Positions 1 to 9,104 are shown, numbered from the stretch's first letter. The stretch: 64,000 bases of DNA from VAZQ01 sp963821505 (GCA_963821505.1 CAWGEH010000034.1:620001-684000), one strand, 5' to 3'. The notes: generated from the sequence alone by a model not told the origin. Program-made: numbers and translations.

Positions 1-1
1 T

Positions 2-559
2 GCGGCCGTCGCGGCCATCTACGCCGGCCTCGAATGCGACGCCGTCGCCACGCTCGAGCTCGACGGCATCGAACGCCCCCGCATCCGGCTCGTGCGCGAG
101 GCCGACGTGCGCTATGCCGGGCAGTCCATGGAAGTGCGCGTGCCGGCGCCTTCGGGCCCGATCGGCGGCACGTTCATCGCTGGTCTGGTCGATGCGTTCC
201 ATGCCGCGCATCTCAAGACTTTCGGCTACAATTATGCCGCCGAGCAGAAGGTCGAGCTGGTCAATTTCTGCGTGTCCGGGTTCGGGATGATCGATCGCCC
301 GAGCATTGCCAGGCTCGACCTCGGCGCCGATGCGCGGCCGCAGCGCAGCACCCGCCCGGTCTATTTCAACGGCGCCGTGCAAGAGACCCCGATCTACCAG
401 CGTGCTTCGCTGCCCGCCGGTTTCCGGCTCGCTGGGCCGGCCGTGGTCGAGGAATTCGGCTCCACTACGGTCGTCTTTCCCGGCCAGGAGCTCGCGGTCG
501 ACGCCCACGGCATCCTGATCGTGCGACGCGAAGGCACAGCTTCGGAGGCGGTGCGATGA
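2..559 (+). CDS. hyuA: Hydantoinase/oxoprolinase A-family subunit, C-terminal part
   Basis: The reading frame is open from the first bases of the window, so the gene begins upstream and only about 185 C-terminal residues are visible. The segment has the typical HyuA tail: GQSMEVRVP near the start, a region around FGYNYAAEQKVELV, and a final PAVVEEFGSTTVVFPGQ stretch. HyuA proteins carry the nucleotide-binding half of ATP-dependent N-methylhydantoinase/5-oxoprolinase-type enzymes and work with HyuB. The stop overlaps the hyuB start by ATGA, indicating translational coupling. Which cyclic amide is opened (hydantoin, N-methylhydantoin, oxoproline or another) cannot be told from this fragment. 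Family assignment is firm; the symbol is by family only. Confidence 0.9.
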   Translation, partial: AAVAAIYAGLECDAVATLELDGIERPRIRLVREADVRYAGQSMEVRVPAPSGPIGGTFIAGLVDAFHAAHLKTFGYNYAAEQKVELVNFCVSGFGMIDRPSIARLDLGADARPQRSTRPVYFNGAVQETPIYQRASLPAGFRLAGPAVVEEFGSTTVVFPGQELAVDAHGILIVRREGTASEAVR

Positions 560-2451
560 CTGCGCACTCCAGGGTCGCTCCGTGGCCACTGGCGCCGAAG
601 AGACCCCCGCGCGCGGTCGACCCCATCGTGCTGCAAATCATCGAAGGCACGCTCAATTCCATCGAGGCGGAGATCGAATACGCCATCGAGCGCACCGCGC
701 GCTCGCCGATGATCCGCGAAGCGCACGACTATCGCGTCGGCCTGTTCGACCGCTATTGCCGCAAGCTGACCGGGCGCTCCTACTCGGCCATGCCGAACGC
801 GGTGGTGCGCGACTTTCCGCCGGAAACGATGCGGCCGGGCGACGTGTTCCTGATGAACGACACGTATCTCAGCGAGGGTTCGATCGGACACCTGCCGGAC
901 CTGTGCAGCACGGTCCCCGTTTTTCATCGCGGTGAGGTGGTCGCCTATATCCAGGCCTTCGGCCACCACGACGATATCGGCGGACGCGTACCGGGCTCGA
1001 TGCCGGGCACCGCGTCGACCGTGTTTGAGGAAGGCCTCGCGGTCCCGCCGATCAAGCTCTACAGCGCCGGCGTGCGCAACGAGGCGGTCTTCACCATCGT
1101 CAAGCGCAACACCCGCGTGCCCGACATGCTGGCGGCCGATCTCGACAGCGAGGTGCAGGCCTGCCTGATGGGCGCCCGCCGCATGGCGGAGCTGTTCGAG
1201 CGGTTCGGACGCGAAACGGTGGAAGCCTGCTTCCAGGCCATTCTCGACAAATGCCGCGATATCTTCCGGCGGGAACTGCTGCCGAAGATCGCCGACGGCG
1301 AGTATCGCTGGGAGGACTATGTCGAGCACGACGGCGTCACCGATCCCAAGCTGCACAAGCTGGCGATCACGATGATCAAGAAGGGCGATCGCATCACGTT
1401 GGACTTCACTGGCACCGATCCGCAGTCCACCGGGCCCATCAACTGGCCCGCCGACTATGCCGGCGGCGCGTTCCTGATCAAATGGATCGCTCCCATCCTG
1501 CGCAATCTCGCCGATACGCCGGAGCGGGCGGCGGAGATTCACGTCAATGAAGGGGTGTGCGAGGTCTTCGACGTGATCTTCCCGCCCAAAGGCACCTTGA
1601 TCACGCCGGAATGGCCGGCTGCCACCAACGCGCGTTCCTTCGTGCTGCTGCGCTGCCTGGGGCTCCTTGCCGGCGTGGTCGCCCAGGCCGTGGACGGCCG
1701 CATGCCCGCAGACCAGGAGACCATCCGCTACACCGGCTTCTACGGCATCGACGAGAACGGCAAGCCGTTCCTCTCGCGCGAGGTGCTGGGCGGCGGCTCC
1801 GGCGGGCGCTACTACGCCGACGGCAACGACGCCATCCACATCGTGCCGGACTCGCGCAATCAGCCGGCCGAATTCACCGAGACGCGATTTCCGCTGCTGG
1901 TCGAGAAGCTCGCGTTGCGCACGGATTCGGGCGGCGCCGGGAAGCGGCGCGGCGGGCTCGGCTACGAGAAGCATTACCGCGCGCTGGTGGACTGCCGGAC
2001 CATCGTCACGGCCGATCGCGTGCGGCTCGGCTGCTACGGCGTCAACGGCGGCAAGGCCGGGCTTCCGTTCTGCGTGACCATCGACATTCAAGGCACGCCG
2101 CGCGATCTCGGCGGCCTCGTCGATGGCGAGCCGGTGCTGGCCGGTCAGGTCGTTCGGGTGCTGACCACCGGCGGCGGCGGCTGGGGCGATCCGTTCGAGC
2201 GCGAGCCGGACCTGGTGTATTGCGACGTGATCGACGGCAAAGTGTCGCTTGCGGCGGCGCGCGATGATTACGGCGTCGTGCTGGTGCGGGATGCCGGCGC
2301 GGACTCCGCCACGATTGACGAGCAGGCGACCGCAGCCTTGCGGTCGAAGCTTCGCGCCCAGCGTCGCGATGACCGGCCGGTCATCGACCGCGGCGAAGGC
2401 TACGACAAAATGGTCCGCGGCCACGTCGTGCCGTGCACACGGTCGGCGTGA
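556..2451 (+). CDS. hyuB: Hydantoinase B-family subunit (HyuB)
   Basis: A 631-residue protein, close to the usual HyuB length. The ATG at 556 overlaps the hyuA stop. Family landmarks include VDPIVLQIIEGTLNSIEAE near the N-terminus, GDVFLMNDTY around residue 95, FGHHDDIGGRVPGSMPG around residue 135 and LTTGGGGWGDPFERE near residue 540. HyuB is the partner of HyuA in ATP-dependent opening of five-membered cyclic amides; related subunits occur in acetone carboxylases. The next gene encodes a six-membered-ring amidohydrolase, and an importer and an amidase follow, so the pair probably serves a nitrogen-heterocycle pathway. The substrate is not readable from sequence. Confidence 0.93.
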   Translation: MTAHSRVAPWPLAPKRPPRAVDPIVLQIIEGTLNSIEAEIEYAIERTARSPMIREAHDYRVGLFDRYCRKLTGRSYSAMPNAVVRDFPPETMRPGDVFLMNDTYLSEGSIGHLPDLCSTVPVFHRGEVVAYIQAFGHHDDIGGRVPGSMPGTASTVFEEGLAVPPIKLYSAGVRNEAVFTIVKRNTRVPDMLAADLDSEVQACLMGARRMAELFERFGRETVEACFQAILDKCRDIFRRELLPKIADGEYRWEDYVEHDGVTDPKLHKLAITMIKKGDRITLDFTGTDPQSTGPINWPADYAGGAFLIKWIAPILRNLADTPERAAEIHVNEGVCEVFDVIFPPKGTLITPEWPAATNARSFVLLRCLGLLAGVVAQAVDGRMPADQETIRYTGFYGIDENGKPFLSREVLGGGSGGRYYADGNDAIHIVPDSRNQPAEFTETRFPLLVEKLALRTDSGGAGKRRGGLGYEKHYRALVDCRTIVTADRVRLGCYGVNGGKAGLPFCVTIDIQGTPRDLGGLVDGEPVLAGQVVRVLTTGGGGWGDPFEREPDLVYCDVIDGKVSLAAARDDYGVVLVRDAGADSATIDEQATAALRSKLRAQRRDDRPVIDRGEGYDKMVRGHVVPCTRSA

Positions 2452-2482
2452 CGGCAAACAGTGCGGTCGAGGAAAGAACGGA

Positions 2483-3577
2483 ATGGCCATCGAGGTCGCA
2501 AAAGTCGAGCTGGAGAACGTGCAGGACGCCTCCGGGCTGGAAGGCTGCATCCGCAAGGGCCAGTTCACCGCAGATGAGGTCATCGCGGTGATCGGCAAGA
2601 CCGAAGGCAACGGTGGCGTCAACGACTTCACGCGCATCCTCGCCGACCAGGCGTTTCGTCGGGTGCTGTTGAAAAACGGGCGACGCTCGGAGCAGGAGGT
2701 CGCGCAGATCCCCATGGTTTGGTCGGGCGGCTGCGACGGCGTCATCACTCCGCATGCCACGATTTTTGCCCGCAACGAGAAGGCGGGCTCGGCCGCGCAA
2801 CCCCGCCTCGCCATGGGCACCGCCATGAGCGCGGAACTCTTGCCGGAGGACATCGGGCGGCCGGCGATGGTTGAGAAGGTCGCCGCCGCGGTGAGGGCGG
2901 CGATGCGCAACGCCGGCATCGACGACCCCAGCGACGTGCATTACGTGCAGACCAAAACGCCGCTGCTCACGATCGAGACCGTGCGCGAGGCGGAAGCGCG
3001 CGGCCGGCATGTCGCCTGTGAGGTGCACGATTCCATGGGCGTGTCGAACGGCACGACCGCGCTCGGGATCGCGGTGGCGCTTGGCGAGATCGGAACGCCG
3101 AAGGCTGAGGACATCTGCCGTAATCTCGATCTTTATTCCGCCGTGGCTTCATGCTCCTCCGGCGTCGAGCTGACTCAGGCGCAGATCGTGCTGCTGGGCA
3201 ATAAGCCGGGCGCCGGCGGCCGCTATCGCATCGGCCATGCGGTGATGAAAGATGCGCTCGATATGGACGGCATTTACGCTGCCATTCGCAATGCTGGTCT
3301 CGACTTGCCCGCGCGCCCGCGTGCCGAGGATCTGCGCGGCCGGCTGATCAATTGTTTCATGAAATGCGAGGCGGATCGGCGCGGCACCTTGCGCGGCCGC
3401 CGCCAGATCATGCTGGACGATTCCGATGTGCACCATCATCGCCATTCCAAGGCCGCCGTCGGTGGCGTCGCCGCGGCGGCGATCGGCGATCCTGCCGTGT
3501 TCGTCTCGGTGGATGCGATGCACCAGGGCCCGCAAGGGGGCGGCCCAGTGATCGCCATTGTCGATGTTGGCGAGTGA
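2483..3577 (+). CDS. Ring-opening amidohydrolase (cyanuric acid hydrolase/barbiturase family)
   Basis: A 364-residue protein of the expected length for the AtzD/TrzD/barbiturase fold, which is built from three similar units each giving one Lys-Ser pair. All three pairs are visible: K39 (IGKTEGNGG) with S81 (VWSGGCDG), K158 (VQTKTPLLT) with S226 (ASCSSGVEL), and K294 (CFMKCEADRRG) with S342 (VSVDAMHQGPQGGGP). These enzymes hydrolyse the ring of cyanuric acid (to carboxybiuret) or barbituric acid (to ureidomalonate). I cannot separate the two specificities by eye. Start chosen at ATG 2483, 31 bases after hyuB, behind a GGAAAG-type ribosome site. The HyuAB neighbours and downstream amidase fit a multi-step ureide or cyclic-amide pathway. 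Confidence 0.9.
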   Translation: MAIEVAKVELENVQDASGLEGCIRKGQFTADEVIAVIGKTEGNGGVNDFTRILADQAFRRVLLKNGRRSEQEVAQIPMVWSGGCDGVITPHATIFARNEKAGSAAQPRLAMGTAMSAELLPEDIGRPAMVEKVAAAVRAAMRNAGIDDPSDVHYVQTKTPLLTIETVREAEARGRHVACEVHDSMGVSNGTTALGIAVALGEIGTPKAEDICRNLDLYSAVASCSSGVELTQAQIVLLGNKPGAGGRYRIGHAVMKDALDMDGIYAAIRNAGLDLPARPRAEDLRGRLINCFMKCEADRRGTLRGRRQIMLDDSDVHHHRHSKAAVGGVAAAAIGDPAVFVSVDAMHQGPQGGGPVIAIVDVGE

Positions 3578-3647
3578 TGACGGCACGATATTCACCCGCC
3601 GAGACGGCCGCACTCGGCCGACACTCGGCAAACCTGGAGAAAATGCA

Positions 3648-4631
3648 ATGCGCAACGTTTACGTGATCGCCCGCCGCCGCGCGTTGGCGGCAGTTGCCGC
3701 AATGATGGTGCTCGCAACGATTCCCGCCGCCGCACAAGACAAGGTCAAGGTCGGGGTATTCCCGGTGAGCTCGTCGCTACCCTATTTCGTGGCGCTGGAA
3801 CGCGGGTTCTTCAAGGAGCAGAACATCGAGCCGGAGATGGTGCGGCTGATCGGCGGGCCACCGAACGTAGCGGCTATGATCACCAACCAGATCGCCGCCG
3901 CCGCGGTGCTGGTGACGATCGAAGGCATCAACGCCGACCTGAAGAAGCCCGGCGTTGCCATGTATATTTCTCTCAACAGTCAGAATAAGACTTACCAGAT
4001 GGAGCAGTTCGTCGTTCGCAATGGCTATCCGGCGACCTCGCTTAAGGACCTCAAGGGCGCGAAGATCATGTCGGCGCCCGGCCCCGCCAACGTGACCATG
4101 GCGAAAGCGGCCTTGGCCGCGGTGGGCCTGAAGGAAGGCGATTACAGCATCGATCAGCTCGACATGGCGCAGCATGTCGGCGTCATGCAGGCCGGCACAT
4201 TCGACGCCGGCTACACGCTCGAGCCGAATGCGTCGACCATGCGCAAGCTGGGCGTCGCGCGCACCATCGAGGCGGGCGTGATCGCCCATTACGTGCTGGG
4301 CGACCCCGATGCCAACGCCTTCGTCGCCGGCTGCGCGTTGACCAGCGACTTCATCAAGAGCAGGCCGGACGCGGCCAAGCGCTTCACCGCGGCTTGGGCC
4401 AAGGCGGTGCAGTTCATCAACAGCAATCCGCAGGAAGCGCGCAAGCATCTCCTCAAGAACACGCTGACGCCCGCGGACGTGGTCGATACCGTGCCGATGA
4501 TCCGCTACTACATGGCAGGCGATCTGACGGCCAAGGACAAGGCGGACTTCCAGAAGTTCATCGATTTTTCCGTGCAGACGGGAACGCTGCCCGAGAAGGT
4601 GGACGTGACCAAATATCTGCAGACGTTCTGA
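3648..4631 (+). CDS. ABC transporter substrate-binding protein (NMT1/SsuA-like)
   Basis: A 327-residue exported protein. The start at ATG 3648 follows CTGGAGA and gives a clean signal peptide (basic MRNVYVIARRRA, hydrophobic core, AAAQ cleavage region). The mature part begins VKVGVFPVSSSLPYFVALE, typical of NMT1/THI5 and SsuA/TauA binding proteins for small organic nitrogen or sulfur compounds. It contains the lobe motif KGAKIMSAPGPANVTMAKAAL. It is followed directly by its ATPase and permease, so it is the periplasmic receptor of this importer. The ligand is inferred to be the ring compound or amide handled by the flanking hydrolases. Confidence 0.9.
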   Translation: MRNVYVIARRRALAAVAAMMVLATIPAAAQDKVKVGVFPVSSSLPYFVALERGFFKEQNIEPEMVRLIGGPPNVAAMITNQIAAAAVLVTIEGINADLKKPGVAMYISLNSQNKTYQMEQFVVRNGYPATSLKDLKGAKIMSAPGPANVTMAKAALAAVGLKEGDYSIDQLDMAQHVGVMQAGTFDAGYTLEPNASTMRKLGVARTIEAGVIAHYVLGDPDANAFVAGCALTSDFIKSRPDAAKRFTAAWAKAVQFINSNPQEARKHLLKNTLTPADVVDTVPMIRYYMAGDLTAKDKADFQKFIDFSVQTGTLPEKVDVTKYLQTF

Positions 4632-4655
4632 GATCGGCGTCGCGGGGTCCTGCAG

Positions 4656-5465
4656 GTGGTCAGACCGGCCGCGGCGATCAGGTCGAGTGCGGGAGCTGCC
4701 GCGGCGGCTCCTGCACACGTCACCATCCGCGGCTTGTGCAAGCGCTTCGGCAACGCCACGATCTACGACGATTTCGACCTCGACATCCCGCGCGGCAAGC
4801 TCATTTCGATCTTCGGTCCGAACGGGTGCGGCAAGAGCACGCTCATCAGCATGATTGCCGGGTTGATCCCGCCGGATGCCGGCGAGATCCTGTTCGACGG
4901 CAAGCCGCTGAGCCAGATCAAGTTCGGCTACGTGTTTCAGAACTACCGCGAGGCGCTGTTCCCGTGGCTGCGCTCGTTCGAGAACATCGAGTATCCGCTC
5001 AAGTTGATGGGCGTGACGAAGGCCGAGCGCCGCGCGCGCGTGGAGCGAATGGTCGGGCATCTCGGCGTCAAGATCGACCTGACCAGCTATCCCTACCAGC
5101 TCTCCGGCGGCCAGCAGCAGCTCGTGTCGATCATGCGCGCGCTCGTCGTCGAGCCGGAGATCCTGTTTCTCGACGAGCCGTTCTCAGCCCTCGATTACGA
5201 GATGACTCTGTTCATGCGCGAACAGCTGCAGCGCATCTTCATGGAAACCGGAACGACGACCGTCCTGGTGTCGCACGATCTCGAGGAAGCGGTCTATCTC
5301 GCGGATCGCGTGCTCCTGCTGTCGAGGCATCCGGCGCGCATCGCCGACTACGTGCATTACGAGACGCCCCGCCCACGTAGTGACGAAACGCTTTCGCGTC
5401 CCGACTTCGTGGTCGTGAAGGCGCATTGCCTGGAAATCTTCCAGCGTGAGGTGCGGCGCGCATGA
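4656..5465 (+). CDS. ABC transporter ATP-binding protein (SsuB/TauB-like)
   Basis: A 269-residue nucleotide-binding subunit. Walker A is FGPNGCGKST (about residues 58-67), the Q-loop lies in VFQNYREALFPW, the signature is LSGGQQQ, Walker B is ILFLDEPFSALD, and the switch histidine is in VLVSHDLEEAVYLADR. FPWLRSFENI after the Q-loop is characteristic of the nitrate/sulfonate/taurine importer group. The start used is GTG 4656; the first 20 or so Ala-rich residues are poorly conserved in such proteins, so a later start is possible. The stop overlaps the permease start (ATGA). Confidence 0.93.
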   Translation: MVRPAAAIRSSAGAAAAAPAHVTIRGLCKRFGNATIYDDFDLDIPRGKLISIFGPNGCGKSTLISMIAGLIPPDAGEILFDGKPLSQIKFGYVFQNYREALFPWLRSFENIEYPLKLMGVTKAERRARVERMVGHLGVKIDLTSYPYQLSGGQQQLVSIMRALVVEPEILFLDEPFSALDYEMTLFMREQLQRIFMETGTTTVLVSHDLEEAVYLADRVLLLSRHPARIADYVHYETPRPRSDETLSRPDFVVVKAHCLEIFQREVRRA

Positions 5466-6217
5466 GAAGGCTCGATCCATATTTGCCCGTACTCGGCGTC
5501 ATGGGGCTGATCGTTCTCTGGTACCTCGCCGTATGGGCGCAGCTGGTCGATCCGGTGTTGCTGCCGCCGCCAACCGACACGTTCCGTGCCATGTGGAGCG
5601 GCATGATCGGCGGCAAGCTGGGCAGCGATTTCCTGCACACGGTGGAGCGTACCGTCTACGCCACGCTCATCGCCGCGGTCATCGCCATTCCGCTCGGCAT
5701 CTTCCTCGGCGCGTCGGAGCGGCTCTACCGCTCGGTGGAGTTCGTCGTCGATTTCTTCCGCTCGACGCCGGCGTCCGCCATGTTCCCGTTGTTTCTGGTG
5801 CTGTTCGGGGTCGGGGACCGTACCAAGATTTCGGTGGCCGCATTCGGGGCGGCGCTGGTGATCCTGTTCAACGTCGCCTACGGGGTGATGAATGCGCGCA
5901 AGACGCGACTGCTTGCGGCCAAGGTGATGGGCGCGTCGCGCCTGCGCATCCTGATGGACGTCATGCTGCTGGAGTCGCTGCCGCAGACGTTCGTCGGCTT
6001 GCGCAACGGCGTCTCGCTCGCTCTAGTCATCGTGGTGGTCGCCGAAATGTTCATCGGTTCCACCGATGGTCTCGGCAATCGGGTATTCGAGGCGCAGCAG
6101 CTGTTCAACATGCCGGACATGTACGCCGCGATCTTCGCCGCGGGTGCGCTCGGCTATGGCCTCAACCTCATGTTCCTCCTGGTCGAGCGGCGCTTCGTGC
6201 ACTGGGCCGGCAAGTAG
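5462..6217 (+). CDS. ABC transporter permease (SsuC/TauC-like)
   Basis: A 251-residue membrane protein with about six hydrophobic segments and the cytoplasmic EAA loop (AAKVMGASRLRILMDVMLLESLPQ split across residues about 145-170). It belongs to the BPD-type permeases of the sulfonate/nitrate/taurine importer group. The start codon overlaps the ATPase stop, so stoichiometric synthesis is likely. With the upstream binding protein and ATPase it completes one importer. Confidence 0.93.
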   Translation: MRRLDPYLPVLGVMGLIVLWYLAVWAQLVDPVLLPPPTDTFRAMWSGMIGGKLGSDFLHTVERTVYATLIAAVIAIPLGIFLGASERLYRSVEFVVDFFRSTPASAMFPLFLVLFGVGDRTKISVAAFGAALVILFNVAYGVMNARKTRLLAAKVMGASRLRILMDVMLLESLPQTFVGLRNGVSLALVIVVVAEMFIGSTDGLGNRVFEAQQLFNMPDMYAAIFAAGALGYGLNLMFLLVERRFVHWAGK

Positions 6218-6222
6218 AAGGC

Positions 6223-7656
6223 ATGCCCATGGCCGACGTCAGTCTCACCCGCAAATCCGCGCGCGAATTGGCGCGGCTCATCCGCGCAGGCAGCGTGAGC
6301 CCGGTCGAGGTGCTCGAGGCTCATCTCGCGGTGATCGACGAGATCAATCCGCAGCTCAATGCGATCGTCACGCTCGCCGCCGAGCAGGCGCGGGAGGCCG
6401 CACGGACGGCGGAAATCGCAGTCGCGCAGGGCGCGCCGCTCGGGGCCCTGCATGGGTTGCCGGTCGCGATCAAGGACGTGACGCCGACCGCGGGCATCCG
6501 CACCACCTTCGCATCGTCGTTGTTCAAAGACCACGTTCCGACCGAGGACGCCGAGGTCGTGCGTCGCCTCAAGGCCGCGGGCGCCATCGTCCTGGCGAAG
6601 ACCAACACCCCGGAATTTGCGTGTGGGGCAAACACCAATAATGCGCTGTTCGGCCCGACCCGCAATCCGTGGAATCCGGCGCTGAGCCCGGCGGGCTCGT
6701 CCGGCGGCTCGGCGGTCGCGGTCGCCACCGGCATGGTGCCGATCGCGCAGGGTACCGATTTCGGCTGCTCGATTCGCATTCCCGCCGCGTTCTGCGGCAT
6801 CGTTGGCATCCGCCCGACGCCCGGCCTTACGCCCAACTATCCCATGCCGCTTGCGTGGGATCCCGGCCAAGTTCACGGCGCATTGGGGCGCGACGCCGAG
6901 GATGTGGCGCTCATGCTCGACAGCATCGTCGGATTCAGCAGCGTGTCGCCGATTTCAGTCGCGCCGCCTTGGAAAAGCGCGCTCGAGCAGGTGGAGCGGC
7001 ACATGGACGCCAGTGGCCTGCGCGTCGCTTACGTCGCCGACATCGCGGGGATCGGGGTCGAGGCGGAAATCGACACCGTCTGCCGGGATGCGGCGCAAGG
7101 ACTGCGCGCCGCCGGCGCGCAGGTGCAGGAGATCGCCTTCGACGTCTCCGACGGCCGCGACCCCTATCAGACCTGGCGCGGCGTGTGGATGGTCGGGCAG
7201 CAATACGAGAACCTGAATGCGCTTGAGAATTTCGGGCAAAACCTGAAAGGCAACATTCAAGCCGGCCTGACGCTCACGGCAGTCAATCTCGCAGCCGCCG
7301 AGCGCAAGCGACAGCAGGTGTTTCATCGGTTCCGCGCGCTGTTCGAGCGGTTCGACGTCCTGCTCACACCTGCGGCGCCGGTGAAGCCATTCCCGCTGGA
7401 GATGAACTTCCCAAGTGAGATCAACGGACGGAAATTCGAGAACTATGTCGATTGGATAGCGCCGGCGTTCTTGATCACGCTGGTCAGCTTGCCCGCCGGC
7501 AGCGTCCCCGCCGGCTTGACGCGGGATGGCCTGCCGGTCGGCATGCAGATCGTCGCACAGCGGTTTGAGGAACCGCTGATCTTGAGCGTCGCCAAGCTCA
7601 TTCAGCGGTCAAGCGGCGTGAGCTGGCCCCCGACCCCGGAACGGAAACTGCTCTAG
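6223..7656 (+). CDS. Amidase signature family hydrolase
   Basis: A 477-residue amidase with the Ser-cisSer-Lys triad visible: K84 in PVAIKDVTP, cis-Ser at about S160 in GSSGGSAVAVA, and the nucleophile at about S183 in DFGCSIRIPAA (the usual motif reads DFGGSIRIPA, so Cys replaces one Gly). The family includes biuret hydrolase, allophanate hydrolase and general amidases. Placed five bases after the importer, it probably hydrolyses the linear amide or ureide released by the ring-opening enzymes. ATG 6229 is an equally good start, since AGAAGG at 6215-6220 is better spaced for it. Confidence 0.92.
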   Translation: MPMADVSLTRKSARELARLIRAGSVSPVEVLEAHLAVIDEINPQLNAIVTLAAEQAREAARTAEIAVAQGAPLGALHGLPVAIKDVTPTAGIRTTFASSLFKDHVPTEDAEVVRRLKAAGAIVLAKTNTPEFACGANTNNALFGPTRNPWNPALSPAGSSGGSAVAVATGMVPIAQGTDFGCSIRIPAAFCGIVGIRPTPGLTPNYPMPLAWDPGQVHGALGRDAEDVALMLDSIVGFSSVSPISVAPPWKSALEQVERHMDASGLRVAYVADIAGIGVEAEIDTVCRDAAQGLRAAGAQVQEIAFDVSDGRDPYQTWRGVWMVGQQYENLNALENFGQNLKGNIQAGLTLTAVNLAAAERKRQQVFHRFRALFERFDVLLTPAAPVKPFPLEMNFPSEINGRKFENYVDWIAPAFLITLVSLPAGSVPAGLTRDGLPVGMQIVAQRFEEPLILSVAKLIQRSSGVSWPPTPERKLL

Positions 7657-7732
7657 CTAGGGGCAAATTGCCACGCCTTGATGCCGACCGGATTGGGATA
7701 AGGTGTCGGCGCAAATCGATGGGAGGACAGCA

Positions 7733-7969
7733 ATGCCTTGGAATTTAATTTTAAAAGGGCACGGGGCCATTTGCGAGTGGCAGCAAAAAAGAAGGCTGCG
7801 CGAGATGTTGAGAGATCCGCGGTCGGCAAAGGGATTCAGGTCGATTGGTCAACTCGAAAAAGGGATCGCTGCTGATCGCGCAACCACCGAACGTCTGCTT
7901 CTCACCATCGGTGCGAGGAAGTCGGAAATGTCGGAGCAATGGACGCTGGCTCCGCTCGAGGGCGCGTAA
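7733..7969 (+). CDS. Small conserved-looking protein of unknown function
   Basis: A 78-residue protein, charged and probably cytoplasmic, with the phrase QLEKGIAADRATTERLLLTIG in its second half. The start at ATG 7733 is supported by a strong GGGAGGA site ten bases upstream (7721-7727). I do not recognise a characterised family, although short rhizobial proteins of this type seem familiar. It stands alone between the amidase and a convergent membrane-protein gene. Base composition at its start is AT-rich compared with its neighbours. Confidence 0.6.
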   Translation: MPWNLILKGHGAICEWQQKRRLREMLRDPRSAKGFRSIGQLEKGIAADRATTERLLLTIGARKSEMSEQWTLAPLEGA

Positions 7970-8044
7970 CCCGGCCTTCGATGCTGCGTCAGGCAGCAAC
8001 CCGAGCCAAGCCGATTGGGGAGGCGCGACCTGCGGATCCGCCTC

Positions 8045-8809
8045 TCATCCCCCCGCCAAGCAAGTGACAACCGCCGAATAGTGGCAGCTTGCCGCAAGCA
8101 GCACCAAACCGTGCCAGATGGCGTTCTGAAAACGCAGCTGCCGCCAGACATGGAAGAGCGCACCGATCGAGTAGAGAACGCCGCCGATCGTCAGCAGCCA
8201 TAGAGCCGCGTCCGGAAGAGTGGCGGCGATGGAATCGTAGGCTACGGCGCCGCTCCAGCCGAGCAACAGGCACAGAACAATGGCTAGCCGGTCGAAGCGT
8301 CCGGGAAGCGCCAGCTTGAGAACCACCCCGATAATCGCGCTTGACCACACGCCGATGCCGAGACCGACCGAGACGGCGCCGGTCTTCATCTGTGCCAAGA
8401 AGGGCGTATAAGTCCCCGCAATCAACAAGTAAATCGCGGAGTGGTCGAAGCGTCGCAGAAGCCATTTTGTGGGTGAAACCGGCCACATATTGTAGGCGGC
8501 CGAAAACACGAGCATCGTGAGCAAGCCCACAATGTAGATCACGATGGATGTTATCTCGATGCGCTGGATCTTGACTGCCGTTACCAGGATTGCGATGGCT
8601 CCGAGGAGACCTAGCAAAATGCCGGTTACGTGGATGACGCCATCGGCAATGATTTCGGCGTGGTCGTAGTCCCAGTTTATTTTCCCCGGACAGACTTCCG
8701 GCGACGACGCAACGGCATCGCTCGGCGACGGCTCGCGGCCGAATACAGGATTGGTCACCGACTGCTGCATAAGTTTGCGGTTGGATGCCCGGTTCCTGCG
8801 AATGGTCAA
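8045..8809 (-). CDS. Hemolysin III / PAQR-family membrane protein
   Basis: A 254-residue integral membrane protein with about seven hydrophobic segments. The family hallmarks are HAEIIADGVIHVTG (about residues 50-65), SAAYNMWP followed by RRFDHSAIYLLIAGTYTPF in the middle, and a C-terminal WHGLVLLAASCHYSAVV segment; the conserved Ser, His and Asp residues form the putative metal site of PAQR proteins. The biochemical role of bacterial members is not settled. The N-terminus is uncertain: ATG 8809 and an internal ATG at 8770 are both possible. It converges with the upstream small gene. Confidence 0.88.
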   Translation of the reverse strand: MTIRRNRASNRKLMQQSVTNPVFGREPSPSDAVASSPEVCPGKINWDYDHAEIIADGVIHVTGILLGLLGAIAILVTAVKIQRIEITSIVIYIVGLLTMLVFSAAYNMWPVSPTKWLLRRFDHSAIYLLIAGTYTPFLAQMKTGAVSVGLGIGVWSSAIIGVVLKLALPGRFDRLAIVLCLLLGWSGAVAYDSIAATLPDAALWLLTIGGVLYSIGALFHVWRQLRFQNAIWHGLVLLAASCHYSAVVTCLAGG

Positions 8810-9104
8810 TGGAGCAGTTCCTTAATCTTTATTCTGATCGCCGCTGGAGGGAAAAACATCTTCACGCGGACCCGGTTCCACGGTGGTCGAAGACGAGGAC
8901 TGCAAGTTGCCAATGGCGCGCGCATCCGTACGAGCGCGAGCGTCCCGGTAACTCCTCGCGGCTGCAGGAATGGACGCACAAAACCAGCCTTATGTCGACG
9001 GCGATGCTCGGGCGCAGGTCGGGAAAGAGGGGGGATGGAAAAAAGTTGCCGCGGAGCGGAGAACGGCCGGGCGGACGCTCGCCCGGCCACCGAGGTGCGT
9101 GTGG
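8810..9104. other. Intergenic stretch with no gene seen
   Basis: About 295 bases between two minus-strand genes. No open frame here looks like a known protein. The only structure seen is the hairpin at 9065-9088, described separately. The promoter of the hemolysin III-like gene should lie in the left part. Confidence 0.6.
9065..9088 (-). terminator. Probable terminator hairpin after the minus-strand binding-protein gene
   Basis: A perfect nine-base inverted repeat, GGCCGGGCG and CGCCCGGCC, is separated by six bases and lies 17 bases past the stop of the minus-strand gene at 9105. Reading on the minus strand, a T-run (TTTTTT, near 9040) follows about 20 bases later, farther than in a classic intrinsic terminator. 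Confidence 0.55.

Noticed and set aside
34..555. Upstream in-frame extension of hyuB to position 34
   Set aside because: The region is the coding sequence of hyuA in another frame, and the ATG at 556 overlaps the hyuA stop as expected for this gene pair.
394..2919. Very long open frame on the minus strand across hyuB
   Set aside because: Its residues are the complement shadow of hyuA, hyuB and the ring-opening hydrolase in high-GC DNA, with no family motif.
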